Source: Acinetobacter lactucae
Lineage (GTDB): Bacteria; Pseudomonadota; Gammaproteobacteria; Pseudomonadales; Moraxellaceae
Direction of reading: 5' to 3'
Length of the DNA: 64,000 nt
Assembly (NCBI RefSeq): GCF_001605885.1
Contig: NZ_LRPE01000023.1
Span: forward strand, 62,001-126,000
Shown: one piece after another, positions 1-10,282 of the stretch
Numbering within the stretch: the first letter of the stretch is position 1
How the letters are laid out: each line of letters opens with the position of its first letter
Notes under the pieces: model-generated
Databases searched by the model: none
What the model saw: only the letters and a program-made list of their open reading frames with translations
Told to the model about the DNA's origin: nothing
Made by a program: the position numbers and the translations under genes

Positions 1-1369
1 GAGAATCAAACACAATAGCTGGCGCTTTAACTTTGCGATGCTCAGGCGCAACAGCAGAAATCTTGATAACACCACGACCAAGGCGACCTTGCATTAAACG
101 CAAGCCACCATCTGGTTGAAACGGCGCGTCAATGCTACGGAGTACTTTGTCATCAAGGCTTTGAACCACACCATCAACCCAAGTGAGCTTACCGTCAATC
201 AATTTCGGTTCTTTGGTGTAATGCTGTAAACCCTTACCAGCCACTGTCGTTACATCGTTATGCAATAAGCCAGCTTCAAGTAAGTTACGAATGAGGAAAG
301 CAACCCCACCCGCAGCTTGGAAATGGTTTACATCGGCCTTACCATTTGGATAGATTTTTGCGAGCAATGGAACAACAGCAGACAACTCATCAAAGTCGTC
401 CCAGTCAATCAAGATGCCAGCTGCACGAGCAATCGCAATTAGATGCAGAGTATGGTTGGTTGAACCACCTGTCGCGAGCAATGCTACGATGCCATTGATA
501 ATGGCTTTTTCATCAATAACATGACCAATCGGCGTGTAGTTTCCGCGCTCAACTGTTAAATCAAGTACACGAATCGCCGCTTCTGCGGTAAGTGCATCAC
601 GTAATGGCGTGTGAGGATGAACAAATGCAGCGCTTGGCAAATGCAAGCCCATTACTTCCATCAGCATTTGGTTACTGTTAGCCGTACCGTAAAAAGTACA
701 AGTTCCTTGTCCGTGATAAGCAGCTGACTCAGCTTCTAGCAAAGCATCTCGGCCAACCTGACCTGTTGCAAATTGCTGACGAATTTTGGCTTTCTCGTCG
801 TTAGATAACCCACTGGTCATGGGGCCAGCTGGCACAAAAATAGTAGGTAAATAACCAAACTGCAAAGCACCGATCAGTAAGCCCGGTACAATCTTGTCAC
901 ACACACCCAGACATAAAGCTGCGTCAAACATGTTATGAGACAACGCGATCGCTGTGCTCATCGCAATAGTTTCACGAGAGAACAGTGAGAGCTCCATACC
1001 GGCATTACCTTGGGTAATACCGTCACACATCGCAGGAACACCACCTGCAAACTGTGCCACGCCACCATTCTCACGAGCAGCTGTTTTAATTAAATCTGGA
1101 AATGTTTTATAAGGTGCATGGGCCGAAAGCATTTCGTTATATGACGATACAATGCCAATATTGGGTTCACGGCCGACTTTAATAATTAATTTTTCATTAT
1201 CGTCCATACTGGCAAAACCATGAGCCAGATTAGCGCATGAAAGTGCCCCACGAGCAGGAAATTTGCCTTGTGCATGTTCGATACGTTGTAAATATGCAGA
1301 ACGAGTTTTTTGACTGCGCGCGATTACACGCTCGGTCACTTTTGCCAGTATAGGATTCGGCAAGTCCAT
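1..1369 (-). CDS. edd: Phosphogluconate dehydratase (6-phosphogluconate dehydratase), 3' end outside window
   Basis: Entner-Doudoroff enzyme that dehydrates 6-phosphogluconate to KDPG in the cytoplasm. My translation of the minus strand starts [16 protein letters not shown] and continues for 456 codons to the window edge without a stop, so about three quarters of a roughly 600-residue IlvD/Edd protein is visible. Recognisable blocks include [44 protein letters not shown] and [14 protein letters not shown], which carry the Fe-S ligand cysteines and the substrate-binding motifs of the family. The Edd-type N-terminus separates it from IlvD. The ATG is preceded by AGGAGC with 6 to 8 nt spacing. 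It is divergent from ackA across a long AT-rich spacer. Confidence 0.93.
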   Translation of the reverse strand, partial: MDLPNPILAKVTERVIARSQKTRSAYLQRIEHAQGKFPARGALSCANLAHGFASMDDNEKLIIKVGREPNIGIVSSYNEMLSAHAPYKTFPDLIKTAARENGGVAQFAGGVPAMCDGITQGNAGMELSLFSRETIAMSTAIALSHNMFDAALCLGVCDKIVPGLLIGALQFGYLPTIFVPAGPMTSGLSNDEKAKIRQQFATGQVGRDALLEAESAAYHGQGTCTFYGTANSNQMLMEVMGLHLPSAAFVHPHTPLRDALTAEAAIRVLDLTVERGNYTPIGHVIDEKAIINGIVALLATGGSTNHTLHLIAIARAAGILIDWDDFDELSAVVPLLAKIYPNGKADVNHFQAAGGVAFLIRNLLEAGLLHNDVTTVAGKGLQHYTKEPKLIDGKLTWVDGVVQSLDDKVLRSIDAPFQPDGGLRLMQGRLGRGVIKISAVAPEHRKVKAPAIVFDS

Positions 1370-2130
1370 GCTGGACGCTCCTGTACAACCGGATAAGCCG
1401 GAAAATAAAAATAGACCAAATGATATATTTGACGATCATTTAGAAAAGAGATTAACAATATTATTAAGGCGAAAAGCGACATGCAAGCCCTTGTCAGCGC
1501 TGTGGTAATTGCCTAGGCATTGGTATTAAAGACAAATAATGTTTAAGTTATAAGCAAAAGACTAATTTTATTTTGGACTATATTTACAACTTAATTAAGC
1601 ATTAAAAAGTATGAGAAAATTCTCTTAATATCAAAGTAATAATAACGCTTTTGCAAATGTATAAATACCTATTTAATTGCACTCATTCTTATATTTGAAA
1701 TGTTTATAATTTATTCTTTTTAACCTACATAATACCTATTAAATCTTAATTTAAATTACGTATATTATTTGTAATATACCTCTCAAGACTGATTAAAATA
1801 ACAGCACATATTTTCCCTAAAAAAATTTAGAGAGAATATTTGAAAATTACATTAAATAGAAATTTACTTTTTATAAATATATACAAAAAACTGTTTAATT
1901 CTTCTACAAAAAAACCATGAATACAGTGCTTAAGCTTTATACTGGACGAATATTAGTTAGAAATAATTTGATGGTCGATAGTGCTTAAGTCTAATGGGCT
2001 AAAGTCTATCTTGGACACAAAAACAGCACATGTTAAAACATGACAACCCGTTCAATCTGTATCAAAAAATAATACGTGTTGAGCAGGAAGTTAGGAAAAC
2101 TATTTTAAATCAGGACTTGGGTATTTCAAC
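1370..2130. other. Long AT-rich divergent spacer between edd and ackA
   Basis: About 760 bases without a credible gene. It must hold the promoters for both edd (minus) and ackA (plus). It is very AT-rich, especially 1550-1920. The only clear structure I see is a 10-base direct repeat listed separately. I could not confidently place a promoter. Confidence 0.6.
1925..1989. repeat. Direct repeat of AGTGCTTAAG upstream of ackA
   Basis: The decamer AGTGCTTAAG occurs at 1925-1934 and again at 1980-1989, with start points 55 nt apart. Each copy is followed after a variable gap by a TGGAC block (ACTGGACG, then CTTGGACA). It lies 140 to 200 nt before the ackA start. It could be a pair of regulator sites or chance; nothing else identifies a binding protein. 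Confidence 0.35.
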
Positions 2131-3333
2131 GTGGCTACATCAGTATTAGTTATCAATTGCGGTTCTTCATCTATTAAATACGCACTGGTTTCAGAGCGCC
2201 GTGAAGACCGTATTTACGGTTTAGCAGAAAACTTGGGGGCAGCTGACGCTCGTATTAAGGGAATTACAGTCGGTGGTGAACCACTTGAACTTTCAATCCC
2301 TTATGCTGACCATGCCAAAGCTTTAGAAACTTTACTTGCACGTCTTGCCAACTACAAACCGCAAGCAATCGGTCACCGTGTCGTACACGGTGGTAGTTTA
2401 ACCAAAGCAGAATTACTCACTCCTGAAATTATTGAACGTATTCGTGCTGCGACACCTTTAGCCCCACTTCATAACCCAGCACATTTAATTGGTATTGACG
2501 CAACCGTACGTCTATTCCCTGAATTACCGCAAGTTGCAGTATTCGACACTGCATTCCATCAAACCATGCCACCGCATGCATACCGTTATGCAATTCCTAA
2601 GTTTTTATATACTGACCACAACGTTCGTCGTTATGGCTTCCATGGTACAAGCCATGCTTATGTGTCTGATAAAGCGAGTGAGCTGGCAGGTAACCTGAAA
2701 AAAGGTGGATGGTTAACAGCACATCTAGGAAACGGTAGTTCAACTTGCGCAGTATGGAATGGACAAAGTGTTGATACCTCTATGGGCCTTACTCCACTTG
2801 AAGGCGTAGTGATGGGAACACGTAGTGGTGACGTTGATCCAAGCTTACATAGCTTCCTTGCGAAAAACCTCGGTTGGGACTTAGCAAAAATTGATAAGGT
2901 TTTAAATAACGAAAGTGGCTTACTAGGCTTATCACAACTGTCTAATGACATGCGCACAGTGATTGAAGCTGCCGAAAATGGCAATGAAGATGCCACTCTT
3001 GCAATCGAAGTATTCAGTTATCGCCTTGCAAAATCACTTGCTGCATTAAGCTGTGGTTTACCAACTTTAGACGGGTTAATTTTCACAGGTGGTATTGGTG
3101 AGAACTCAGCTTATATTCGTGAAAAAACCTTAGCTTATTTACCTCATTTTGGTTTGCAGCTTGATAAAGATCAAAACAACAACCTAAAACGTGGCACTGA
3201 AGGCCGAATCGACAACGGTACAGGACCTCAAATTTGGGTCATTCCAACAGATGAAGAAGGTCGTATTGCCAAAGAAACTCGTCAAGTTGTAGAAGCGGCA
3301 GAAAATACAGCATCTGTAGCAAGCCTTGCTTAA
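2131..3333 (+). CDS. ackA: Acetate kinase
   Basis: Interconverts acetyl phosphate plus ADP and acetate plus ATP; cytosolic, ASKHA fold. The 400-residue length is normal for the family. Visible motifs are [13 protein letters not shown] at the N-terminus (first phosphate loop), [27 protein letters not shown], the signature [18 protein letters not shown] and [11 protein letters not shown]. Translation starts at GTG (2131); the nearest Shine-Dalgarno-like AGGA is about 15 nt upstream, so initiation looks weak. pta follows after 41 nt, giving the usual ackA-pta operon for overflow acetate metabolism and acetyl-phosphate homeostasis. Confidence 0.97.
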   Translation: MATSVLVINCGSSSIKYALVSERREDRIYGLAENLGAADARIKGITVGGEPLELSIPYADHAKALETLLARLANYKPQAIGHRVVHGGSLTKAELLTPEIIERIRAATPLAPLHNPAHLIGIDATVRLFPELPQVAVFDTAFHQTMPPHAYRYAIPKFLYTDHNVRRYGFHGTSHAYVSDKASELAGNLKKGGWLTAHLGNGSSTCAVWNGQSVDTSMGLTPLEGVVMGTRSGDVDPSLHSFLAKNLGWDLAKIDKVLNNESGLLGLSQLSNDMRTVIEAAENGNEDATLAIEVFSYRLAKSLAALSCGLPTLDGLIFTGGIGENSAYIREKTLAYLPHFGLQLDKDQNNNLKRGTEGRIDNGTGPQIWVIPTDEEGRIAKETRQVVEAAENTASVASLA

Positions 3334-3374
3334 TTAGAGCTTAGCGAAAACTCGATATTTATTTATAGGTTTAT

Positions 3375-5519
3375 ATGAATACAATTTTATTGATTCCTAC
3401 AGGCGAAGGGGTTGGCTTAACCTCTGCCTGTTTAGGCATGATTTACGCACTTGATTGTAACGGGATTAAAGCAGGCTTTTTAAAACCATTTTCTCAAGAA
3501 GACCAAGAGCATCTTGACCGAACCACTTCATTATTTGGTCATTTATTTCAAAGTAAAACTGTTCAATCTATTTCGCATGAAAAATTAACTCAGCTTATTG
3601 CCGCTGGGGAAGTAGATGAATTACTTGAAGAAGCTGTTAGCCTGCATCGTAGCGTTGCAGCAGACCATGATGTCATTATTGTGGAAGGCTTATTACCTAA
3701 CGGACAAGACCACTTCGCTAGTGAACTCAACGCCAGTCTTGCTCAAGCGCTTGATGCAGAAGTCGTGTTGGTCAGCACAGCAGATATTCAAAACCCGAAA
3801 AAAGCCGCAGAAAAAGTAGATGCTCATTTACGCCAGTTTGGCGGCGCAGCGTCAAATCGCACTGCTGGCGTACTCTTTATGCGTACCCGTGGATTAACCG
3901 AAGAAACAGCACAAATTCCTGTTGCGTTTGATCCATCGTTACGTCCAACTGAAGAAATCGCAAAATTTACAAGTGAGCTGCAAAAATATAATCGTTATTT
4001 TGGCTCAAGCGACTTACCGATTATTGGACTTGTTCCTTTTAGCAATACGCTGAGCGTACCAAGAACACTTGATATTGCAAATGTCATTGATGGGCAATGG
4101 GTACATCAAGGTGAAGCTAAAACACGTCGTATTTTGCATTCGAGTTTAATTGCCTCAAGCATTGAATATGAACTGAATAAGTTCATTGCAGGTGAATTGA
4201 TCATTAGTGCATCTGAGCGTACCGACGTATTACTGGCAAGTAGTTTGGCAACCAGCAATGGTATTCCTCTGGCAGGTTTAGTACTTACAGAACGAGAAGC
4301 GCCAGCACCAGAACTTTTAGAGTTTTGCCAAAGTGCAATTAAACAAGGTTTGCCAATTTTACATACCCGTTTAAATACACTTGAAACCGCACAGCGCCTG
4401 TCTAATTTTGGTAATGAAATTCCGACTGACGATACCGAACGCGCTGAGCAAGTGACCCGATTTGTTTCAAGTCATATTGATGTTGAATGGCTTAAGCAGC
4501 ATAGCAACAATGCTGCTACCCCTCGCCTGTCGCCATCGGCTTTCCGTCATGAACTGGTGCAAAAATCGATTGCAGCGAAAAAACGAATTGTTCTACCCGA
4601 AGGTGATGAACCACGCACCATTCAAGCTGCGGCAATTTGTCAGGCACGTGGTATTGCTGACTGTATTTTATTAGCTAAGCCAGATGCTGTGTACGATGTT
4701 GCAAAAGCACGCGGTATTGAATTACCTGCCGAATTGGCAATTGTTGACCCTGATAGTATTCGTGATCAATACGTTGTACCAATGGTTGAGCTACGTAAAG
4801 GCAAACTCAACGAGCTGCAAGCAAAAGAACAGCTTCAAGATACGGTTGTGCTTGGCACCATGATGTTAGCTTTAGATCAAGTCGACGGTTTAGTTTCAGG
4901 TGCGGTACACACCACAGCAAATACGGTCCGCCCAGCATTCCAGCTCATCAAAACAGCCCCTGATTATTCACTGGTTTCATCAATCTTCTTTATGCTTTTG
5001 CCAGATGAAGTTTATGTATATGGCGACTGTGCAATTAATCCTGACCCTACCGCAGAACAACTAGCTGAAATTGCAATTCAGTCTGCTGACTCAGCGAAAG
5101 CATTTGGAATTGACCCGCGTATTGCCATGATCAGCTACTCAACTGGGACGTCAGGAACAGGTGCTGATGTAGAAAAAGTACAGCAAGCAACTCAAATTGC
5201 TCAACAACGTCGTCCTGATTTACTGATTGATGGCCCACTTCAATACGATGCAGCTTCCGTTGAAAGTGTAGGACGTCAAAAGGCACCAGACTCACGTGTT
5301 GCTGGCCGTGCCAATGTATTTATTTTCCCAGATTTAAATACGGGTAATACCACTTACAAAGCGGTACAGCGTGCTGCAAATGTTGTGAGCGTTGGACCAA
5401 TGCTGCAAGGCCTCAACAAACCAGTCAATGACTTGTCTCGTGGAGCATTGGTAGATGACATCGTCTTTACCATTGCATTAACAGCAATTCAGGCAGAACA
5501 GCAAGCCGCTGCCAAATAA
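3375..5519 (+). CDS. pta: Phosphate acetyltransferase (long form)
   Basis: Transfers the acetyl group between CoA and phosphate, making the acetyl phosphate used by AckA. At 714 residues it is the long proteobacterial form. It has an N-terminal P-loop-like/DRTGG regulatory half (starting LLIPTGEGVGLTSACLGMIY, about 1-390) and a C-terminal catalytic PTA domain (about 390-714) with KRIVLPEGDEPRT, GLVSGAVHTTANTVRPA, MISYSTGTSGTG and VFIFPDLNTGNTTYK. It is 41 nt downstream of ackA in the same direction, and a strong terminator follows at 5548. Confidence 0.97.
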   Translation: MNTILLIPTGEGVGLTSACLGMIYALDCNGIKAGFLKPFSQEDQEHLDRTTSLFGHLFQSKTVQSISHEKLTQLIAAGEVDELLEEAVSLHRSVAADHDVIIVEGLLPNGQDHFASELNASLAQALDAEVVLVSTADIQNPKKAAEKVDAHLRQFGGAASNRTAGVLFMRTRGLTEETAQIPVAFDPSLRPTEEIAKFTSELQKYNRYFGSSDLPIIGLVPFSNTLSVPRTLDIANVIDGQWVHQGEAKTRRILHSSLIASSIEYELNKFIAGELIISASERTDVLLASSLATSNGIPLAGLVLTEREAPAPELLEFCQSAIKQGLPILHTRLNTLETAQRLSNFGNEIPTDDTERAEQVTRFVSSHIDVEWLKQHSNNAATPRLSPSAFRHELVQKSIAAKKRIVLPEGDEPRTIQAAAICQARGIADCILLAKPDAVYDVAKARGIELPAELAIVDPDSIRDQYVVPMVELRKGKLNELQAKEQLQDTVVLGTMMLALDQVDGLVSGAVHTTANTVRPAFQLIKTAPDYSLVSSIFFMLLPDEVYVYGDCAINPDPTAEQLAEIAIQSADSAKAFGIDPRIAMISYSTGTSGTGADVEKVQQATQIAQQRRPDLLIDGPLQYDAASVESVGRQKAPDSRVAGRANVFIFPDLNTGNTTYKAVQRAANVVSVGPMLQGLNKPVNDLSRGALVDDIVFTIALTAIQAEQQAAAK

Positions 5520-5547
5520 TTAATATAATTAACCTTTACTACCTCTC

Positions 5548-5579
5548 GCCATTTGATGTCCGCTCAAATGGCTTTTTTT
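5548..5579 (+). terminator. Rho-independent terminator of ackA-pta
   Basis: Nine-base stem GCCATTTGA / TCAAATGGC (5548-5556 / 5564-5572) with a 7-nt loop, followed by a run of seven T. Confidence 0.9.
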
Positions 5580-5747
5580 ATTTTAATCACTCAAAAATAA
5601 ATAGTTTTTCTGATTTCTTACGTTTAAATCGCTTCAAATCTTCTTATGCGACTTTCGGTCAAAAGATCAACCAATCTCCCACAACGCTGTCTTTTTGTCA
5701 TATAATTTAGCCCGCTAGCTAACAGCCCGCTCAAGAGATTTTCTGGT

Positions 5748-7274
5748 ATGACAACGATTATCAAACAAGATGACTTGATTACATCAATCAAGGACGCCCT
5801 ACAGTTTATTTCGTACTATCACCCGCAAGACTTTATCCAAGCGATGAGCCGTGCTTATGATCGCGAAGAAAACAAAGCCGCAAAGGATGCAATTGCACAG
5901 ATTCTAATTAACTCTCGCATGTGTGCGGAAGGTCATCGTCCAATTTGCCAAGATACTGGTATTGTTAACGTTTTCCTTGAAGTGGGCTTAGATGTTAAAT
6001 TTGATTTAACAATGAGCTTAGACGATGCGGTAAATGAAGGTGTTCGCCAAGGTTACCTTGAAAACAGCAACGTTCTTCGTGCATCTGTACTTGCTGACCC
6101 TGCATTTGGTCGTAAAAACACAAAAGATAATACCCCTGCTGTAATCCACTACAAACTCGTTCCGGGTAATAAAGTAGATATTACTGTTGCTGCTAAAGGT
6201 GGCGGTTCAGAAAACAAATCTAAACTTGCGATGCTTAACCCATCTGACTCGATTGTTGACTGGGTTCTTAAAACTGTTCCAACAATGGGTGCAGGCTGGT
6301 GTCCTCCAGGTATGCTCGGTATTGGTATTGGTGGTACTGCTGAAAAAGCCATGATGCTTGCTAAAGAAGCGCTCATGGAAGAAATCAACATGGACGAATT
6401 ACTTCGCCGTGGACCAGAGAACAAAATCGAAGAACTTCGTATCGAAATCTTTGAAAAAGTAAACGCTCTTGGTATTGGTGCTCAAGGCCTAGGCGGTTTA
6501 ACGACTGTTCTTGATATTAAGATTAAAGATTACCCATGTCATGCTGCTGGTAAACCAGTAGGTATGATCCCTAACTGTGCTGCTACTCGTCATGCTCACT
6601 TCCAGCTTGATGGTACAGGTGTAGCTCATATTCAAGCACCAAAACTTGAAGACTACCCATCTGTAACTTGGGACTCTTCACAGTCTAAACGCGTAAACCT
6701 TGATACCATTACTCAAGAAGAAATGGATTCTTGGAAACCGGGTGATACATTACTTCTTAGCGGAACAATGTACACAGGTCGTGATGCTGCTCACAAACGC
6801 ATGGTTGAAATGATCGACAATGGTGAAGAATTACCAGTTGATCTTAAAGGTAAATTTATTTACTACGTTGGCCCAGTTGATCCAGTAGGTGATGAAGTCG
6901 TTGGTCCCGCTGGCCCTACAACTGCAACACGTATGGATAAATTCACACGTAAAGTATTAGAACATACTGGCCTATTCGGTATGATCGGTAAAGCTGACCG
7001 TGGCCCTACAGCAATTGAAGCAATCAAAGACAACAAAGCAACTTACTTAATGGCAGTTGGTGGTGCGGCTTACCTCGTATCGAAAGCTGTTCGTGAAGCT
7101 GAAGTTGTTGCATTTGCAGACTTAGGTATGGAAGCCATCTACAAATTCGTAGTTGAAGATATGCCTGTTTCAGTTGCAGTTGATGTAAACGGTACTTCAA
7201 TTCACGCAGTAGCTCCAAAAATCTGGCAAGCGAAAATTGGAAAAATTCCAGTAGTCGATGCAGCAGCTGGCTAA
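5748..7274 (+). CDS. fumA: Class I fumarate hydratase (4Fe-4S)
   Basis: Hydrates fumarate to malate in the TCA cycle. At 508 residues it has the fused architecture of two-domain class I fumarases: an N-terminal Fe-S hydro-lyase part (about 1-290, with INSRMCAEGHRPICQDTGI, AAKGGGSENKSKLAML and GWCPPGMLGIGIGG) and a C-terminal part (about 330-505, with GDTLLLSGTMYTGRDAAHKR, GPAGPTTATRMD and GKADRGPTAIEA). The Cys residues in the RMCAEG, GWCPPG and PNCAATRHAHF segments are candidate cluster ligands. A perfect TATAAT at 5701-5706 could be the -10 box, 47 nt before the ATG. It is closely related to but distinct from class II FumC. Confidence 0.95.
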   Translation: MTTIIKQDDLITSIKDALQFISYYHPQDFIQAMSRAYDREENKAAKDAIAQILINSRMCAEGHRPICQDTGIVNVFLEVGLDVKFDLTMSLDDAVNEGVRQGYLENSNVLRASVLADPAFGRKNTKDNTPAVIHYKLVPGNKVDITVAAKGGGSENKSKLAMLNPSDSIVDWVLKTVPTMGAGWCPPGMLGIGIGGTAEKAMMLAKEALMEEINMDELLRRGPENKIEELRIEIFEKVNALGIGAQGLGGLTTVLDIKIKDYPCHAAGKPVGMIPNCAATRHAHFQLDGTGVAHIQAPKLEDYPSVTWDSSQSKRVNLDTITQEEMDSWKPGDTLLLSGTMYTGRDAAHKRMVEMIDNGEELPVDLKGKFIYYVGPVDPVGDEVVGPAGPTTATRMDKFTRKVLEHTGLFGMIGKADRGPTAIEAIKDNKATYLMAVGGAAYLVSKAVREAEVVAFADLGMEAIYKFVVEDMPVSVAVDVNGTSIHAVAPKIWQAKIGKIPVVDAAAG

Positions 7275-7282
7275 TCAAGAAA

Positions 7283-7307
7283 AGCACCGAATTCGGTGCT
7301 TTTTTTA
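7283..7307 (+). terminator. Terminator after the fumarase gene
   Basis: Perfect palindrome AGCACCGAATTCGGTGCT (7283-7300) followed by eight T. Confidence 0.92.
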
Positions 7308-7415
7308 TGCATTCTTTTTTATTTTAAAATCTGAAAAGAATTGTAACAATTACTTCGTCAATCTGTGCTATTAATGAAAGCACCCTCTCGCCAAATATTG
7401 AATATAGGTCATTTC

Positions 7416-7970
7416 ATGACTATTCGCCCTATTCTTAAAAATCTCTCAATCAGCCTTTGTCTAAGCTGTATTACCACAAGCTTGTTTGCCTCTCCTGCCA
7501 AGTTAAGTTCAGTTAAAGAACTCATGCAAATGAGCCAAATTGATTACCTGCTTAAAGAATCAATTAATGAATTAACGCCTTACTATGATCAACAGGCAGA
7601 ACAGATCGTTAGTAATATCACGGGTATCAAAACTTTAGGACCAAAAGAAAAAGAGGCCGCGAAGAAGTTAGGTTTGCTCCTAAAAGATTCGAGTAATCAG
7701 CTCATTAGCAATCCCAAAACAGCTCAAGCCTTACAGGATATTTACCTAAAGACTTATACTGAAGAGGAAATTCAGGCTAACCTGAAATTTTTAAAAACCC
7801 CAGAAGGCCAATCAATTACGCGCAAAAATGTACAGATTATGGGGCAAATTTCAGAATATATGATGGAGTTGGGACAGCAAACATTTAATGATCCTAAAGC
7901 ACGAGATCACATGCAAGAAGAGATGCTTAAAATTCTCGCACCGTTGATGAAAGATAAAGAAAAGTCTTAA
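7416..7970 (+). CDS. Exported DUF2059-type protein of unknown function
   Basis: The longest frame starts at GTG 7365. I prefer ATG 7416 because TAGGT lies 6 nt upstream and the product (MTIRPILKNLSISLCLSC...) then begins with a clean signal peptide ending TTSLFA before SPAKLSS. The mature part is helical and contains YLKTYTEEEIQANLKFLKTP followed by EGQSI, a pattern typical of DUF2059 proteins (a helix, then F-x-KTPEGQ). Predicted periplasmic; function unknown. It is followed convergently by a lipoprotein gene, with a shared hairpin covering its stop codon. Confidence 0.75.
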   Translation: MTIRPILKNLSISLCLSCITTSLFASPAKLSSVKELMQMSQIDYLLKESINELTPYYDQQAEQIVSNITGIKTLGPKEKEAAKKLGLLLKDSSNQLISNPKTAQALQDIYLKTYTEEEIQANLKFLKTPEGQSITRKNVQIMGQISEYMMELGQQTFNDPKARDHMQEEMLKILAPLMKDKEKS

Positions 7971-7987
7971 CTTTTCTTTATCTTTTT
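7950..7987. terminator. Bidirectional hairpin between convergent genes
   Basis: Perfect 16-base stem (7950-7965 with 7970-7985) and CTTA loop. The left arm overlaps the last codons of the DUF2059-type gene, and a T-rich tail follows on the plus strand. Confidence 0.8.
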
Positions 7988-7994
7988 CAGCTCA

Positions 7995-8711
7995 TTACCA
8001 AGTTAAAGGATTCCATAATTTAAATGGTTTAATCAGGTGTACATCTGATTTTTCGTCATATTTGGCTGGCTTTAATTCTTGTGGTTTATTGCGTATTTTT
8101 CCTGAAGCATCTTCAGCCACAAAATTGTAGCTAGAGGATTTAAGCTCGGTAAATGCTATCTCTCTACGACCAATATTGTCTTGCATTAACATAAATGGGC
8201 CAGTGTGTTCAGCACGATCCATTTTATTTTCTTCATCATATTTCAAATAATAAGACGTGCCTGCCTCAACAGTAATATCAATATATTTTGGTACTTGAAA
8301 ATGAATACCCAATAAAGGGCGACTCGCAGAAAGACGATAGGTTCCTGCTGGTAACTCAATCCAATAATAATGATTATGTAATAGACTCGGAATTCGCTTA
8401 CCATTCACAAAGAGATTAATTGCTGCGATTTCCTGACGATTCCATTTTGTGTCTGGTCGATATAAATAAACTACAGCAGCTTGTTCATTTTGTGGTTTGA
8501 TTGGAGCAAATGTCTGGCCTAATTTTTGGTTGACCCAGCCTCCTACAGTAAAACCGCCTAAATGATATTGATCTAATAAACCAGGTTCTTTTTCAACATC
8601 AACTTTAGGTAGAGTCGCGGTCAATTCACTCGGATTTTTTTCTAAATGAGATGAACTTTGACAGCCTACAAACAGTCCGGCACAACACAAAGATACGATT
8701 AAATAACGCAT
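7995..8711 (-). CDS. DUF2846-like outer-membrane or periplasmic lipoprotein
   Basis: ATG 8711 gives MRYLIVSLCCAGLFVGC, a lipoprotein signal with lipobox LFVGC (Cys17). AGGGA sits 4 to 5 nt upstream of this ATG, whereas the longer frame would need a TTG. The central part (AAVVYLYRPDTKWNRQ, then FVNGKRIPSLLHNHYYW and ELPAGTYRLSASRP) has the layout of DUF2846 proteins: a YLYRP strand, a small-residue binding loop, then a PAGTY turn. Acylation would depend on Lgt, encoded at 29.6 kb. Function unknown. Confidence 0.8.
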   Translation of the reverse strand: MRYLIVSLCCAGLFVGCQSSSHLEKNPSELTATLPKVDVEKEPGLLDQYHLGGFTVGGWVNQKLGQTFAPIKPQNEQAAVVYLYRPDTKWNRQEIAAINLFVNGKRIPSLLHNHYYWIELPAGTYRLSASRPLLGIHFQVPKYIDITVEAGTSYYLKYDEENKMDRAEHTGPFMLMQDNIGRREIAFTELKSSSYNFVAEDASGKIRNKPQELKPAKYDEKSDVHLIKPFKLWNPLTW

Positions 8712-8812
8712 GGCATCCCTCAAAGCGTTTTGTTTTTGATTTATTTTTTACACCGCAAAACTATGCGTATTTTGTATTTTTAAGATTAACACTACCCATA
8801 TAAATTGAAAAC

Positions 8813-8850
8813 AAAAAAAGCATGAATCACGAGCGCGATTCATGCTTTTT
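8813..8850 (-). terminator. Terminator of clpX
   Basis: Stem GCATGAATC / GATTCATGC (8820-8828 / 8837-8845) flanked by an A-run (8813-8819), which is the U-tract when read on the minus strand. Confidence 0.88.
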
Positions 8851-8863
8851 AGATGAATGAAAT

Positions 8864-10177
8864 CTATGCAGACTTCGAGTCAATAACCTTTAAATCTGCC
8901 TTAGCAACACTCTCATGCGTTGTAGCTTCTTTAGGTTGGCGTTCAGCCTGATAAACAGGTTCTGCCTCACCATTAATGACTGCTTCATTAATAATGACTG
9001 TTCCAACATCTGTACGACTTGGTAAATCGTACATAGTTTCAAGCAGCACGTTCTCCATAATAGAGCGTAGACCCCGCGCACCCGTATTACGTTCAAGCGC
9101 TTTTTTAGCAACAGCACGTAATGCAGAATCTTCAAAGATCAGATCAACATTTTCCATAGTGAAAAGATATTGATACTGGCGTGTTAATGCATTTTTTGGC
9201 TCAGTCAAAATTTGCATTAAAGCTTCTTCGTCTAGCTCTTCAAGTGTCGCAATTACTGGTAAACGACCAATGAATTCTGGAATTAAACCAAATTTCACCA
9301 AATCAGTTGGCTCAACCTGACGGAACAATTCAGCAAGCTTTTTGGTTTCATCTTTGTTTTTAACATCAGCTGTAAAACCAATACCGCCTTTCTCTTGACG
9401 CTGTTGTACAATTTTTTCCAAACCAGAAAATGCACCACCACAAATAAATAAGATATTTGAGGTGTCAATTTGGATAAACTCTTGCTGTGGATGCTTACGA
9501 CCACCTTGAGGCGGAATCGAAGCCACTGTACCTTCAATCATTTTTAATAATGCTTGTTGTACACCTTCACCAGACACATCACGCGTAATTGATGGATTTT
9601 CAGATTTACGAGTAATCTTATCAATCTCATCGATATAAATAATACCCTTCTGAGCTTTCTCTACATCGTAATCTGCTTTTTGCAAAAGCTTTTGTACAAT
9701 ATTTTCAACATCTTCGCCCACATAACCTGCTTCGGTTAATGTTGTAGCATCTGCCATCGCAAATGGAACATCTAAAAGGCGAGCTAATGTTTGCGCAAGT
9801 AAAGTTTTACCCGAACCTGTAGGTCCAATCAGTAGAATATTACTTTTAGCAATTTCTACTTCTTTAGACACATGTCCATTATGACCAACTTTTAGGCGTT
9901 TATAATGGTTATAAACCGCAACAGATAATGTCTTTTTGGCAAGATCTTGACCAATTACATATTGATCAAGCGCAGCACGTATTTCATGTGGCTTTGGCAA
10001 TGCCTTACTTGCCCAGTCCCCTGCTTCAACCTGTTGGCTGGTTTGTACAAGGTCTAAGCAGACATCCACACATTCATTACAAATATATGCGTCCTCACCC
10101 GCAATCAGTTTCCCGACTTCAGACTGCGTTTTACCGCAAAATGAACAATGTTTTTGTCCTTGAGGATGTTCGGACAT
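8864..10177 (-). CDS. clpX: ClpX, ATPase subunit of the ClpXP protease
   Basis: AAA+ unfoldase that recognises and threads substrates into ClpP. Starting at ATG 10177 gives 437 residues beginning [16 protein letters not shown]. The alternative GTG 10183 overlaps the GGAG ribosome binding site, which is correctly spaced for the ATG. Domains in order: N-terminal four-Cys zinc-binding domain (HCSFCGK ... [10 protein letters not shown]), Walker [15 protein letters not shown], Walker [11 protein letters not shown], sensor and arginine-finger region, and the C-terminal small AAA domain with [17 protein letters not shown]. It lies 105 nt downstream of clpP on the same strand. Confidence 0.97.
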   Translation of the reverse strand: MSEHPQGQKHCSFCGKTQSEVGKLIAGEDAYICNECVDVCLDLVQTSQQVEAGDWASKALPKPHEIRAALDQYVIGQDLAKKTLSVAVYNHYKRLKVGHNGHVSKEVEIAKSNILLIGPTGSGKTLLAQTLARLLDVPFAMADATTLTEAGYVGEDVENIVQKLLQKADYDVEKAQKGIIYIDEIDKITRKSENPSITRDVSGEGVQQALLKMIEGTVASIPPQGGRKHPQQEFIQIDTSNILFICGGAFSGLEKIVQQRQEKGGIGFTADVKNKDETKKLAELFRQVEPTDLVKFGLIPEFIGRLPVIATLEELDEEALMQILTEPKNALTRQYQYLFTMENVDLIFEDSALRAVAKKALERNTGARGLRSIMENVLLETMYDLPSRTDVGTVIINEAVINGEAEPVYQAERQPKEATTHESVAKADLKVIDSKSA

Positions 10178-10224
10178 ATTCACTCCACAAATAGAATCTT
10201 AAATATTAGGGCAAGATGCACTGC

Positions 10225-10270
10225 ATAAATAACTAAATGGAGATCTTTTTCAACATCTCAAGTTATTTAT
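10225..10270. other. Hairpin in the clpP-clpX spacer
   Basis: Outer perfect 10-bp stem ATAAATAACT / AGTTATTTAT (10225-10234 / 10261-10270) and inner 5-bp stem GAGAT / ATCTC (10240-10244 / 10255-10259). No U-tract follows in the direction of clpX transcription, so it is not an obvious terminator. It could be an RNA processing or differential-stability element. Confidence 0.5.
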
Positions 10271-10282
10271 ATAAGAAGGTCC

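Noticed and set aside
5680..5706. CTGTCTT and TTGTCAT upstream of the fumarase gene as a Pho box
   Set aside because: The two half-sites start 8 nt apart, not 11, so they do not fit PhoB geometry.
8712..8723. TTG start of the 8-kb lipoprotein
   Set aside because: AGGGA is placed for ATG 8711, and the signal peptide is complete from there.
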